A stretch of DNA of 64,000 nt from Auanema rhodensis (taxonomy: Eukaryota; Nematoda; Chromadorea; Rhabditida; Rhabditidae). The position numbers and the translations under genes were made by a program. Below the pieces are notes generated by a model. It did not search any database. It was given only the letters and a program-made list of their open reading frames with translations, and had not been told where the DNA came from. Location of the stretch: assembly GCA_964057225.1 (NCBI GenBank), contig OZ059900.1, forward strand, positions 10,911,001-10,975,000, written 5' to 3'. Of the stretch, positions 23,019 through 35,853 are shown in pieces; position 1 is the stretch's first letter; every line of letters begins with the position of its first letter.

Positions 23019-26000
23019 ATGCTTTTAACCACATTTATTAGTTTTCTTATAATTGAAGTTCGGGCTCACTTGTTCACCCTATCAGGTAACCATTCATAAT
23101 AATTCTCAATTTGAAACAGTAGCGCAATATCATAGGATTACGCATGAGGCTGCCTGGTCAGTGTCATTTAGGAGATTTTGATTGTGGTTTAGGTGAATGC
23201 ATCCCTGTCACTTCATTTCATAATGGTCAACCAGACTGTAAAGATGGTAGCGATGAATGTAATTTTTTTGGGTATTATTTCTTCCCACAAATCTCATCCT
23301 AGGGTGTTTTTTTGGTCAGATTAAGTGTGGTTCCAAGTGCGTTAACTTTCTAGATAATAATGCCTGTTGGAAAAAATATGAAGGCATCAATTATTTCTAA
23401 TTTTATATTATATTATACTCTATTTGAAGATAAAAGCATCAATTGCCACATTGTTAATCCGTTTCCTTGTAAAGGATATGGACAGATAGTACCGTTTTCA
23501 TCTTTAATGAATGCTGTTTTTGACTGTATTGACAAAAGTGATGAAGGTAAAATGAATATCCAACGAATGTGTTTATCACAATTCTTAATGTTTGTCTTTG
23601 TAGATGCAGAATATGTCAGAACTCTAGAAAGTAGTTTCCGGTGCTGGTACAGTAAAACAAATGCAAATTCACCTTCCCGAATTGTACCGGTTATGGATAG
23701 CAATTTTATTGATTTATTGGGAGGAAAAGGCAGTAGTATCAATGGTGAATCACCGAAGAATCAAAACACTAGTATGCGTTCAAATACTGGAATACCATTG
23801 GCAAGCATTCGAGAAGGCGAAGGATTAACGCAATCCAAATTGGTGTCTTTTGCTATTCGTCCAATACAAAAAAACGGAAATAATACCATATTTACGACTG
23901 AAGACCATCATAGATCACTAAATCTTGAAAATCAAGAAAGAAATCCATCCAAAACTTTTTTAATTCCTGGAACAAACAATCTACCACCACCTCTTCCTAG
24001 TTTTACTTTGTATAAACCTGCTGAAAAAAATATATCTACAACTAATATAGGAGTATTTGCAAGTGTTCCGAAAAATTTGATGAAGAACAACAGCTTTTTT
24101 ATAAATCCAAACTCGTCATCAATTGCACAGACACAAGTGTCTTCACATGTCAACGATATATGGGTTTTCTCCAAGAATCTCATTTCTGATGCATCATCTA
24201 TGAAACCTAGAACAATGGCGACTTTTCATATAAAACAGGAACTTCCAACTCAAACTAATATACCAAAAGTGCCTTTTAGAAATTTCAAACCTAATATTTC
24301 AAGTTTATCTCAACAACCATTTATAGATGATAGTGAATATGAATCAACTCTGTTCTTTCCAAAACACATCAATTCAAAAAACAAATCCGACAATGAACAA
24401 AACGAAGGAAAGTCGACAAAATTTTATCCATTTTCATTTCTGCCAACATCAGTCCCATTCAACACAACAGAAAACAGCAAAAAATTCACAATACATACGG
24501 AATTGTTAACAACAGCAGTCACAAATCATATTGAAATGCCAGATTCTCGAGCTAGATTTTCCAAGATTTCGAGTGAAGCGGTCACAATTAAGGATGTGAC
24601 ACCTTTGTCAAACAAGATTACCGCCCAAATCTCCGAAACCAATAATAGGAAAGCCATAAATGTTGAGTTGTCAAGAAAGAACTTAATGAAATCAGTTATT
24701 CCGGATGAAGAAACAACCACAAGGCAGACAAAAAAAATTATGGCTTTATCAACGCCATCCACCATTCTTTCTATTGGAAACAATAAGAAAATATTTACAA
24801 CTGACGAAAATGTAATTCAAACTATTGTGAAAATGAATGCTGAAATTTCATCGACTGCTCCAGCAGTGTTAGCTCCTAGAATCGATTTCATTGCTAATGT
24901 TCCTAATGAAGGTGCTCATCATATAAGCGGAAATAGAAGTTATGAAGAAAAATGCTCAGAACGAATATCACAATATCTTAATTCTCTCCCTAACATACCT
25001 ATATGCAAATTCAATAATTCATATTCTGGTAAGCATCAGAAAATATATTCAAATACTTTTTTTCAGTACCAAGTAAACATGCGTACTTCAAATTATACAT
25101 TGATAACATTTGTGGTCTTCGAAATAATTTCTCAGAAGCTCAATCAAACATGTTAATAGTATATCAAGTAAAATGAAAAATAATTCAGAATTTTATATTT
25201 ATTTATTTAGTTGCATCAGTATAACATCAGCACATGCTTCGATGATGAATCAGCTAATCGTATTTTATTACAGTGTGTTAACTGTAATTTTGAAGAGAAA
25301 TTGTTTAATAATGACTTTAATCACATCAAATTAAGAGCAGAGTGTTTGTTTTTTTCTTATAAATTAATTCAATATCATGCCCTATTCAGCAATTGTGTTC
25401 AATAACTGCGATACTGTTCATGTTCATTATAATAGGGAATGCACATCTTGTAACTTGGATCCTAATGGCACCGTGTGCTTCTGTGAAAACTCCTGCACAG
25501 AAAGGTGAACAGTTATTAGATCTTAAAAATTTACAGTTGTTGGTTTTTTTCAGTCATCTGTTCTATGTCCTTGTACTATTGGCTATAGCACTTGCTTTCG
25601 TATTTTGTTGCTGTTTATTTAAACTCTTGTGTATATCATTCGATAAGATAAAGTCATATTTAAAAGTAATTATAGCAACTTTTTAATTTTATATTTCTGT
25701 ATGTATTTTAGTCACTTTTCCAACAAATTAAAACCTTTTTTGAAAAAAAGAGAAAAACCTCGAAGTATGGAACTAAAAAGGAGTCAATATCACAAGAAAC
25801 TCGAAATCTGTCAATCTCAGGTTGTTTAATATTTTTAAAATCCATTATAGAAAACAAATTTAGCCATTTTAGAAGCAGTACCTTTAACAAATACTAGAAA
25901 GATAGGAACGATTCCGAGAAAACATGCAATTATTAACGATGTATGTAATTTTTCAGTTACAATCAAATTTAATTCAATTCAGACAACGGATGATCAGTTA

Positions 26001-28118
26001 ATGTCTCCGGTTCCCAAAATTTCCGTTATTGCTCATTCAGTTGCTGAAGAAAGAATACATTCTGACTACATTGACAATCAGTTAATACAAGAGAACAAGC
26101 CATGCGTATTAGATAATAATCAAAATCATAGGGAAAAATGTGCAATAGATATGATTGAAGTTTGTAATTTACTTTCTGTTTAATTTGAAAATATAATATA
26201 GGCGGATACATCCAAAGAGAATGCTAATATGGGATTAGCAAACAAATCAGTAACAGAAAAGCAATCATTCATGTCAACTGAAATAATTCAGGTAAAATAA
26301 GGAATAATTCTAATTCTCATTAAAATTAAAGAACAACGTCGAAGAAGAGCAAACAGTTATCAAGGACCAAATGTCCTTCAAATCTATTCCGGAAGAAGAA
26401 ACTATTCCACCAACTAATATTCCGCCAACTAATATTCCGCCAACTAATATTCCGCCAACTAATATTCCACCAACAACGCTGATTGATAAAGCAGTAGAAG
26501 GATATTCATTAATAAAAGAATCAAATGCTAAAACAATATGGGAGGCGTTCAAAGAATGTGGACCAAGCGAAGGTTGTATTGAAATTCAGTATTGATTAAT
26601 GTGTTTCATGATATAGTACGCAAAAGCGAAAGTAGCGAAAGTACGCTAGATCAAATACTTCGTTTAAAACAACCGGATTTGACCGAAAAGTGGTGTAGAA
26701 AAAATACTTTCTCACATGGAAAATTACAAAGGTACGTTCGACTACGTCAGTTTGTTTGTAACTCATTTTTCTAGTGAGCTTCTGGGAAATATAAATATAA
26801 AAAACACAACTTTTGCAGAAGAAAAGCCATCAACCGAAAATATTTCTAAGTTTATAAAAGAATAAGATTTTTAATAATTTTAATTGTTCAGAAAGGAAAA
26901 TCAAATTATAGATCATAATTTGAATGAATCAGTTGCAGATGAACATCTCGAATCAATTGATAGAAACGCTTTACTGGCTTTATGCGAAAATAGCATTCTG
27001 CTTGAAAATCCTTTAGTGAAATCTGAGATTATATGTTTCCGGAAACATTCTAAAAGTGTACCTAACATTAGGGAAACAAAATGGCAACATAGTATATTTC
27101 GAAGTGTGGATTCATCTAGATTGCAAGAAAACAAAAAAAACAAACATTCTGAAGTAATGGGAGACCCTATCTTCTCGCTATATGATAAACACAATTTGTC
27201 AAGATCAGTGAAAGTAGACACAAGTAGATCAGACAATAAATTATCTTTGAACGAGTTTATTGATGATCCAAAACTTCCCTATAACTTTACAGGTTCGTCT
27301 ATAACTATGATTTACATTGGATATTTAATTTCATATGTTTAGAGCATACAAAGTTTTGTAACGATATCAACATTGACACGGAACAATGTTCATCAACGCG
27401 TATACGAGAGCACAATATTAAATTTTTACCAACAGGTGTAAAATCTACAAAAAAAAATGAATCTTTTCGCAATGACGAGCAGAAAGAGGAAAATGATAGT
27501 CAGAAAGATGATGAATGCAAGCTTAGAGAAAAAATGAGCACCAACTATCGTATAAATTTATCGCCAAAACATAAATTACCGAGAGGCAGCTACGGATCTT
27601 TGGTTGAAATGAAATGTACAAAGGTTCAAGGAAATTCTAACTTTTTCAAACCCAAAACTCGGGGTAGTAATCGAAGTAGCCCACCTGATCATCGGATAAA
27701 AACTTCTTCTGGAAACGGCTTCCGCTTCAGTAAAAGGAAAAATGTATGTTTATTCCTTTTAAAAAGACTTTTTGAATTTTTTAATTTATTTTAGAATATA
27801 AAACAGGAACCATCACTAAAATTAGATAAATGGTGATCTTTTTCACATTTTCATGTTCAGTATAATTAATTCATTTCGTTTTTTAGTATGACTGCACCCT
27901 CATCTCATAGATTAGCAGACGGAACTTTTCTTTCATCTTCTCCATGCTCTATAATTGATTCCTATGATTGCCACAAGAATACTACTGCTCCCACTTATAT
28001 AGAAAGTCGACGACTTAGGTAATAAAAATTCAACAGACCTATGAAAAACTAATTTAGACGAAACTCCCAAGTGAAAAAAATGCATAGAACAAAAGAAGAG
28101 CTTTGGTGGGATGGATAA
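23019..28118 (+). CDS. Single-pass membrane protein with LDL-receptor class A modules
   Basis: I do not recognise the orthologue. The N-terminal signal peptide MLLTTFISFLIIEVRA is followed by an LDLa module with six cysteines and the calcium site DCKDGSDE (23140-23330). A second degenerate LDLa-like module ends DCIDKSDE near 23545. A long Ser/Thr/Asn-rich exon (about 23604-25028) follows, then a Cys-containing extracellular segment with an EGF-like CNLDPNGTVCFCENSC (25410-25500). One membrane helix (LVLLAIALAFVFCCCLF, about 25565-25625) comes next. The rest, to the TAA at 28116, is a large charged cytoplasmic tail. It holds a 15-bp tandem repeat encoding NIPPT units and many short exons. LDLa modules bind ligands in a calcium-dependent way; the tail suggests a signalling or adaptor-binding receptor. 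Exons up to the helix are phase-checked; those of the tail are approximate. Confidence 0.75.
26404..26475 (+). repeat. 15-bp coding tandem repeat (NIPPT units)
   Basis: Nearly five copies of CCAACTAATATTCCG/A lie in frame in the cytoplasmic tail of the LDLa protein and encode Asn-Ile-Pro-Pro-Thr units. The near-identity of copies implies recent slippage or unequal exchange. Confidence 0.95.
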
Positions 28119-28581
28119 AATTGTCAGAAAAAAATTTTTTTTGATGTGGTAAAAGCTTTTTATTGTTTTTTTTTCATTCAGTTACATTTTGATTCAAATG
28201 TTCAAAGTTTCATTTTTCTATTCAAGAAATTGAAAATTTTCGTCTTTCTGTCCTCTCATGAATTTTTATCAATATGTAAATAAAATCTTTTAATTTATCA
28301 ATGTTTGCTCTAAGCTGTTCACGGTAGAATCTATTGCAAAATGCCAATAAGAGACAGGGGGCGGAGTCAGTCTCATCAATGAATGGGGGAGGAGATTTAA
28401 AGACAAAGAAATGGCATACTGAGAAGCAAAATATTCCTCATCCCATGAAGAACTCTTATATATGTTTCTGTTTAACGAAATAGCTGTAATCATTTGATTA
28501 ACAAACTTATTTTAACTTTTTCTTGATTTCAATATCGCGCATTGCTTATTATTTTTATTAATTTTGGAATATTTCTTTAGA
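28119..28581. other. Intergenic region with netrin promoter
   Basis: An AT-rich gap with a short purine-rich, GC-richer patch at 28350-28400 (GACAGGGGGCGGAGTCAG and GAATGGGGGAGGAG). This G-rich patch may bind GC-box factors. ATTTCTTTAG at 28571-28580 lies one base before the netrin ATG and is a candidate spliced-leader acceptor. Confidence 0.5.
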
Positions 28582-31500
28582 ATGTTGCAAGTTCTTATAA
28601 TTTTTTATTTGCTACCTGGTATACATGCTGCATACTTTTCTCAGGTATATGCATATTCGATCTAAATTTGTTATTATTTAATACTTAGTTCTCTCTTCGA
28701 AAACCGGATCATGACCCTTGCTATGATCAAGGAGGTCGACCGATTCGATGTGTTCCTGAGTTTATAAATGCTGCCTTTGGCAAACCTGTAGTTGCAACAA
28801 GCACATGTGGTATGAACGGAGAAACACAGTAAGTTTTATTCCAACAACTATTTCATTCTGTCATTATTAACTATATCTAAATTTTACTCTTCAATACCTT
28901 CATAGGTTTTCAAAGTATACGCAATATTTTAGAAATATTTCTGCTGAAAATTAATTATTATTTTCTATTCATAATTTTGTAACGCTTTTATTCTTTATTG
29001 TATTCGAACAAATGAGATCAGCCTATATACTTCTCTTGCTCTAATAATCGTATATTTCCCATGATTATACTTAATCCAATAATAAGCCTATCCTTCTCAT
29101 AATGATTAATGAATCTCATAAATAGACAAATGAGACAAATATTCTTGGTAACTGCAGAGTGACACATATAAAACGTTGAAAAAATAGAGCACAACAACAT
29201 TGTGCATTTTTTGAATATTATACTTATCTAACATTATTGCAGATATTGCTTTCCTAGAACATCTTCTACCATATATAAAGAAAAAATTTGTTCTGTATGT
29301 AATAATCAAGAAAAGACAGCATCACATTCAGCAGGTCTATTGACGGATTTGAATATTCAAGGAAAAACTACCTGTTGGCTGTCAGATCCATCAAATGACA
29401 ATAATGTTGTTAACTTGACGTTGTCACTGGGAAAAAAATTTGAACTTACTTATATATCTATGCAATTTTGCTATCGTAAGCCAGATTCCTTCATTTTACT
29501 GAAGTCTGCCGATAATGGCAAATCATGGATACCGTACCAGTACTATTCATCAGACTGCTTGAAGGTTTTTAACAAACTACCAGACGTTCCTATAACTAAA
29601 CACAATGAGCAGGTATTGGTTAAGTTGTATCTTGAATTTAATTTTGCTCTTCTATCAGGAAGCAATTTGTACCGATCTTCGGTCTATATCCACATCTGGA
29701 AATAAAATTGCCTTTCCATTGATAGAAAACCGACCATCGGCTCTAAACTTTGAGAATTCTCCAGTACTCCAAGATTGGGTTACTGCAACTGATATTCGAG
29801 TTGTTTTCACACACTTAAATTCGGTAACGGTATGAATATATGATCTAGGTTTCATTCATTGTTAATTAATATTCTGAATGTTCAGGAATCTGGTGAAAAT
29901 AATCAAACATTACTGGAGAGTGAGGATGAAGTTTCTACGAATTTTTATTCTATGGGAGATTTAGCTGTGGGAGGAAGATGTAAATGTAATGGGCATGCAA
30001 GTCGGTGCATTGTTGATAAAAAAGGAAAAGTAAGAATTAAAGTTTGAAATAAAATAAAAAATTTAATTATAGTATGTTTGTGACTGTCGACATAACACAG
30101 CTGGGACAGAATGTGAAACCTGTAAGCCATTCTATTTTGATCGGCCTTGGAGTCGCGCAACTTCCAGAAATGCTAATGCGTGTTCAGGTAAATTTTTTAT
30201 TTTAATATTTTCGACTGAATATATAAATTTGTTCAAATTTTGAGTTAAAAAGGTTAAAATCTTATCAGTTTAAAACAGAACTGAACAAATAAAAGCTATT
30301 CTTTTGTAATAATATGGATTTGTATTCATGACAGAAGACGCGAAATTGTTATTTCAAAAAGAGCACCTGCTGTTTTGTTGTCCTTATATAATGGTAAAGT
30401 GGCAGGTCTGATGAGTATAAATGTGTTAGTGTGACACTTGTGACTTCCCATCTTGACCTTCATCACCTAATCCTATATCTGTATATTGTTTCACATTCTT
30501 TGTCATACAATGTATATGAATGCCGTAATCCACAAAAGATCTATCTGGAGCACCCGCCCTTTTCCATATGCTGAAGTATTAGCTCAGCATCTTCTCTTAG
30601 ATTATTATTCAAGGCCTCAATAATGCAGCGTTCTCACAATATGCGTCGGATTATGAGCGGCTCAAGATCTTTAAGTAATGTATTATATATGACACCTCCT
30701 AATGCCAGAAGCATAATCTTTTTCTTCTTTGTTTTATGGTTTGAGAGGGCCATTAAAGTGGTCATAAAAGGATTGGAGCCTGAAATTTATACTTACTGCA
30801 TTACTCGGAGAAGGGACGTTCCAAACGAATGTTCAAATGCCCACATATAGTAATTCACAACACAATCTGAACTCACATACTGTTCTCACAAATACTTTCA
30901 ATTCGAAAATATGAGCATCAGTGAATGTTATCTTTTTTAACCTTTACAACAAATACATATTCATCAAAGAATGTAACTTCTTCAGGAGAATTGTTGTGTT
31001 GAAAAATTGAATCACGAATACATTAGGTTGGGGGATTCTGTAGAAAAACTCATTTCCGTTAAAGTGAATTGAATTGTCTTCATTTCTGTTTAAAGACCAA
31101 ATTTTTGCCATAAATTGTATTAAGCATTCCTATTTAATTATATTTGGTCCAGTTGTCGTCCCACTATCGATTTTCATATAACCGAAGCTTTTCTGGCATC
31201 AATCTACTTCTGATTAATACCTACTATTTTCAGCATGCAATTGCAATATGCACGCGAAACGATGTAGATTTGACAATGAAATTTTTAAGTTAAGTGGATA
31301 TAGGTAAGAATAGAATCAGAAAAAGTGGAAGATGAAAGAGGACAAATTTTGAAATATTTAGAAGTGGCGGCGTGTGTATCAATTGCAAGCATAATACGGC
31401 AGGCCGGAACTGTCATCTGTGCAAACCAGGATATCACAGAGATGTAGCATCTCCATTATCTAGTCGGCGTGCCTGCAAAGGTTAACTTTTACTTTTTAAT

Positions 31501-32450
31501 TAAAACTCTTAATTAGAATAATTGATTAAAATGCTAATTAACTGACAAAGTTTAATTAATTTTGTTTATGTAGGCTGCCAATGCCATCCAGTTGGATCTT
31601 TAGGACGCAGCTGTCATCAAGAATCTGGCCAATGTGTCTGCAAGACCGGAGTAACAGGATTAACATGTAATCGATGTGCGAACGGATATCAACAAAGCCG
31701 TTCTTCGGTTAACCCATGCATACGTTAGTTACTTACTTTTCATATTACGTTAATTGAATCAAGAAGCATAAGGAAAATTTATAATTTATTCAGGAATTCC
31801 CGAAAAAAATATTACATCCACTAAAAGCTCAGAGACAGGAAAATCATATAAGAGTAAAGGTACATAATTGAAATATAAAGGATTTGAAACATAGTATTTT
31901 AGACATATGCGAAAAATGTCGAGAGTTTAATAAAGTTACCCAAAGAAAGTATTGCTCTCGAGATACAGGTAAAAATTTATTTTTATTACGCACACTTTAT
32001 ATTGTTTGTTTAGTTCTCAAAGTATCAATCATAAAGAAGGAAGCAGAATACAACTGGATTAAATATAGTATTCACGTCGATACTAGCTATAAACTTTCCA
32101 ATCACACTGAAAACATATCCTCATTATGGATACCAACTGGCTTGCAATCATGCAAATGTCCAAAAATCAGATTGGGCAAAAAATATGTTGTACTCGGTAT
32201 TGAAATGTTAAATTACATTAAATTATTGAAATATTCAAGGCATGAGCTCAAGAAATTTTGATCGCAACAAGTTGGTTTATGATAGCAAAATGTCAATGAT
32301 TGAATGGACTGCCGAAATTGATGAGAAGGTTAGTACTAATAAAACCATTTAAATACTTGTACTATTCATTTGTTGTTTCAGATATCAAAATTCAATTCCA
32401 GTACTGCAAAAAGCTGTGTTGATCAGAAGCATTCGCGTATTCGGAAATAA
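28582..32450 (+). CDS. unc-6: Netrin, axon-guidance cue (UNC-6 type)
   Basis: Netrins are secreted laminin-related proteins that steer axons and cells through UNC-40/DCC and UNC-5 receptors. The signal peptide is [16 protein letters not shown]. The laminin N-terminal domain (28640-29960) carries [33 protein letters not shown] and the YCFPR exon after a 410-bp intron. Three laminin-type EGF repeats follow: [10 protein letters not shown] to [13 protein letters not shown] (29980-30190), [10 protein letters not shown] to [11 protein letters not shown] (31230-31480) and [10 protein letters not shown] to [10 protein letters not shown] (31574-31725). The netrin C-terminal (NTR) domain runs 31900-32440 with [20 protein letters not shown] and a final Cys before the stop. 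The 1-kb intron between the first and second LE repeats holds a possible pseudogene. A one-base leader implies trans-splicing; AATAAAAT follows near 32580. Confidence 0.96.
30472..30782 (-). pseudogene. Possible antisense pseudogene in a netrin intron
   Basis: On the minus strand one frame is almost open for about 100 codons behind a good acceptor (AATTTCAG): [19 protein letters not shown], then [20 protein letters not shown], a [21 protein letters not shown], a TAG, then [17 protein letters not shown]. Two in-frame stops interrupt it. The stretch is visibly less AT-rich than other introns here. I do not recognise the family. It may be the decayed remnant of a gene or mobile element, or chance. 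Confidence 0.35.
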
Positions 32451-33211
32451 AAATTAATGTTGACGTTTTTCATAATGTTTTTATATGTTCCTATATTTCA
32501 TATTTTCATATTATGTTCCCAGAAATATCCAATGTAGTATGTAAAAGGCTATATTTAACAAATTAGCTAATTTCTCACCAATAAAATCGTTTTTATTCTA
32601 ATTGGGAACAATTTCATTAATTTTTTGATAAGAATGAAAAAAATGAATTTGTTCACAGATGGTTGCTCCCTGCTTTTGGACAAAGTTGTGTAATTGAGAT
32701 TGTTATCATATCCACTTTGAGGTGAATAACAAAAAAAGAAACAAGACCCAGGTTTCTTTCATTTGGAAAAGAATATCTTTGATCATTCAACTACGCCTTT
32801 GACTAAACCGGGTCATCGCAAATAGAAGACATGGAATTTCGCATACAATAGAGGCAGAAAAGATAATGTGATTTCGAGATATTCTGAGAAACAAGATGTC
32901 ATCTTTATGAACTAGGTCAATCGCCTTAATCGGCGTATTCTTCAAGTTTGAAATTGAAAGTGGTCTATTCAGTTCCGCGAAGACGTCTTGTTCTATTAGA
33001 AATCTTTCACATCCCTTGTTCATCAGTTCTGATAGATATTTTAAGAAAGATTATGTTGTCATTTTATTTTCTAAGCACTGATTTTGTTACATATAGCTTT
33101 ATCTTGATAAGTTTAGTTCAACCAACATGGATGGTTAATACTTTTGCTTTCTCTGTTTTTCATATGTGTCATACATACATTTTTTAACTACAGATTTTTT
33201 TCTTTACAGAT
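32451..33211. other. Intergenic region
   Basis: This contains the netrin 3' end and the promoter of the MAM gene. Opposite frames at 32787-33023 (-) and 32948-33187 (+) overlap without recognisable motifs. TCTTTACAG ending at 33209 lies two bases before the next ATG and is a candidate spliced-leader acceptor. Confidence 0.55.
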
Positions 33212-35226
33212 ATGAGACTAATTCTTTGTCTATTTTTTGTCATACAACGTGAGTCTTATATATGTATACTCAAATAATTCTTGAAAACTATTTAGCGATA
33301 TGGACATGTTTCCGAACCGACTATCGTTCATATCAGTATGGAGCTCCTACTCAGCAGTTTGCTCAAGCCCCTGCATCACAAGTAGCTCAACCAGCACGCG
33401 TAGCTGCTGCTGGAAAATCCCACCCTACTCAACCAATAACTTCCCCCTCAATTAATGGTTTTTTTTTCTTCTAAATTTTCCTAAAAAGCATATAATTAAG
33501 ATGTGTTTGAATCTGGAAATGGATACTTAAAGGAATACTCAGCTGAGGGATATAATGCTGAAGGTGGTGGACCAGTTCAATCAGGTTCGTTTTTTGTCAT
33601 GTATCAGACTGATTGTTATTTTGTGAAGGACATTCATTGAGCTGTGACTTTGACAGTAAGCCATGTTGCTGGGCAAATGTACCTCAACCAGACGATCAGT
33701 TAGATTGGAACTTAGCGCAAGGACAGTTGGACACATCTCGTTTCCCATCGGCTCCTTATCAAAGTGTGTTACCAACTTAAACTTTTGGTAAAGTAGTTGT
33801 CATTAAGATAGCAGTTTCATCATGGTACACGCACAAGGAGCAGCTCCATCTGATGAAGCCCAGTTAGCATCATGCTCAATTGGATGTGCTTCTTCAGAAA
33901 TTATTGTTCAAGTAAAGCACTGGCAAACCGAAAGCGTTCTGCTTCAAGTTTGCTTGAGAGAGTCATTTCCTAATGATGTTCAAAACAATGCTCTTTTGAG
34001 TTGCCAAGAATTACCCTCTGTTTCTACTCTTACATTAACTGAAATATCGCTTCCTATGACATCATTAGTGGATGTGAGATTAATATATCAGTTTGGGACA
34101 GATTTTATATAATTAATTTAGGTAGTATTCGTTGCATCAAACTTCGTAGGTGAAAATGGAGATGTAGCCGTCATTGATGATATCAACATTTCTTACAAAT
34201 CTGATGAAGTTATATGTAATCAGAACAATGCGATTTTAGCTGACAAGAGAAAAGATGCTTCACATAAACAATTTTTCGAAACTAACCGACATCAGACCGC
34301 AACTTTAGATAGGGTTAAAACACTGAGTGAACATGATATCATAAGTTATTACTTGTAGGTAAAATACCCTGCATCCACTGGAAATGTGGAGAAAAACAAT
34401 GAAGAAATTGAAGTTTTGCAAAGCCTCAAAACGTATAAACTTCTTATATCAATTTTTTATGCAATTATTGATATTTTAGACCAAGCAAGAACCAGTCTAT
34501 CGCTTTAGGAACTCGTACTAAAAGTTTCAGTGAACACGCTTGTGTCCGTGTCAGATGTGATTTTGAAAGTGGTAATAAATGGAAAAAAAGGCTTGTAATT
34601 TTTATTTTAAACAGAAACAATGTGCCACTACAAGGATGCTCAAGGAAGCATCAGTACTAAGGCTCTCAATTCTCGATTCCAAATTGCTAAAGGACATTTC
34701 ATGAACCGAGTCACTGGTGTAAAAGAAAGCAGCGGTATAAAATTTTTTAACACCGATCGATTTCTTACTTATTTATCCAGAAGGAGATTATTATGCTGCA
34801 AGTTTCCTATTCCCAAGAGAAGTGGCTGGCTTAGCAACTAGTATTGAACCATTAAAGGAGACTTCAAGAATTCGTTTCCGGTATTATGAAGGCACACATG
34901 GTGTACAATTGAAAGGTTTGAATAATAGTTTTCAATCATAATGTTTTGAATATTATCTGTTCAGCTTGTTGTGGAACTGTTGATGCTTGCCCATTCAGTT
35001 CAGACAAATTTGTGAGTATTATGGACCGAGTCTGGAAAACAGCTAGCTTCAAATGTCCTATTGGAACAGACAAGGTAATCGATATGAACTGATGATTCTA
35101 CCTCTTATATTGCAGATTTTATTCATATGTGAAAATATACGTACAAATCAAGGAGCTTGTGCTGTAGATGACATTGCAATAATTGAAGATGGAGAATCCC
35201 TTCAAAACGCTAATCCTCTTTGTTGA
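33212..35226 (+). CDS. Secreted protein with two MAM-like domains
   Basis: MAM domains are extracellular beta-sandwich modules used in adhesion and in metalloprotease and receptor ectodomains. The first exon encodes a signal peptide (MRLILCLFFVIQ). An Ala/Gln/Pro-rich linker (APTQQFAQAPASQVAQPARV) follows. The first MAM-like domain (33630-34210) opens LSCDFDSKPCCWANV with DWNLAQGQ and has ENGDVAVIDDINISY at its end. A basic spacer follows, then a second MAM-like domain (34540-35200) from CDFESETMCHYKDAQG to ACAVDDIAIIEDG. The protein stops shortly afterwards with a terminal Cys and there is no membrane segment. Short introns (about 43-50 bases) were checked at the first joins. An AATAAA signal lies near 35320. 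The exact orthologue is unknown. Confidence 0.85.
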
Positions 35227-35853
35227 TGAATTACTATTATCAGTGCTCAATAATGCCATATTCAATATATTAATATATTTATGATGCGTGCAATATGTTT
35301 ATCAAAATTTTTAGTTTGAATAAAACTTTGTTATAAGTCTTTCAAATAAACAAAAACATATCATAAAAATGTACTAACGATTACACTCAGATTTCATATG
35401 AAGATTGCTTTTTTTACTTGCTAACAAAGTATTAATAGAGTATTGATAATGAGAAAAAGATGATAAGTTGACCACAACTTCCCAAAAAAATTTTAAGTTC
35501 AGTGCTTCAGGTAAATATTAAATGGCTCATTGGTTTTGCTGGACAAAACTATATCTCCTTGTGTTTTTTTACAATATCTATATCGATTGGGACCACTGTA
35601 ATGTATAATACAAGTAATAATATGTTATGAGCCATGAACTAAATTTGCGTCAACGTTCATCTTCAAAGGCGCATACCTTGTAACTTATAATAATATTGTC
35701 ATTGTAAATTTATGCTATCTCATTAATACGATAATAATTATTTTTATTTATTGAAATAGTTTTTTTTGGGAATATTTGTCTATATTGCATTGAGATATTT
35801 AAATATAATATTGATACGATATAGCTGTTTTTATTGTTACAACTTTAGCAAGA
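35227..35853. other. Intergenic region
   Basis: The 627-bp gap between two plus-strand genes holds the MAM-gene 3' UTR and the sideroflexin promoter. AACTTTAG ending at 35848, five bases before the ATG, is a candidate spliced-leader acceptor. The gap is longer than the roughly 100 bp typical of worm operons, so co-transcription is doubtful. Confidence 0.55.

Noticed and set aside
23350-23430. A GC-AG intron in the LDLa gene (AAG/GCATCA)
   Set aside because: A normal GT donor (GCCT/gttgga) with the same acceptor also keeps phase, so the non-canonical site is not required.
23413-24783. Several minus-strand frames opposite the long LDLa exon
   Set aside because: They are shadows of a continuous 598-codon plus-strand frame that splices correctly at both ends.
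26310-26552. Minus-strand frame with repeated GGILV units
   Set aside because: It is the reverse shadow of the NIPPT-coding tandem repeat.
30623-30850. Plus-strand 75-codon frame in the netrin intron
   Set aside because: It has no motif or splice support; the antisense frame there is the better, though weak, candidate.
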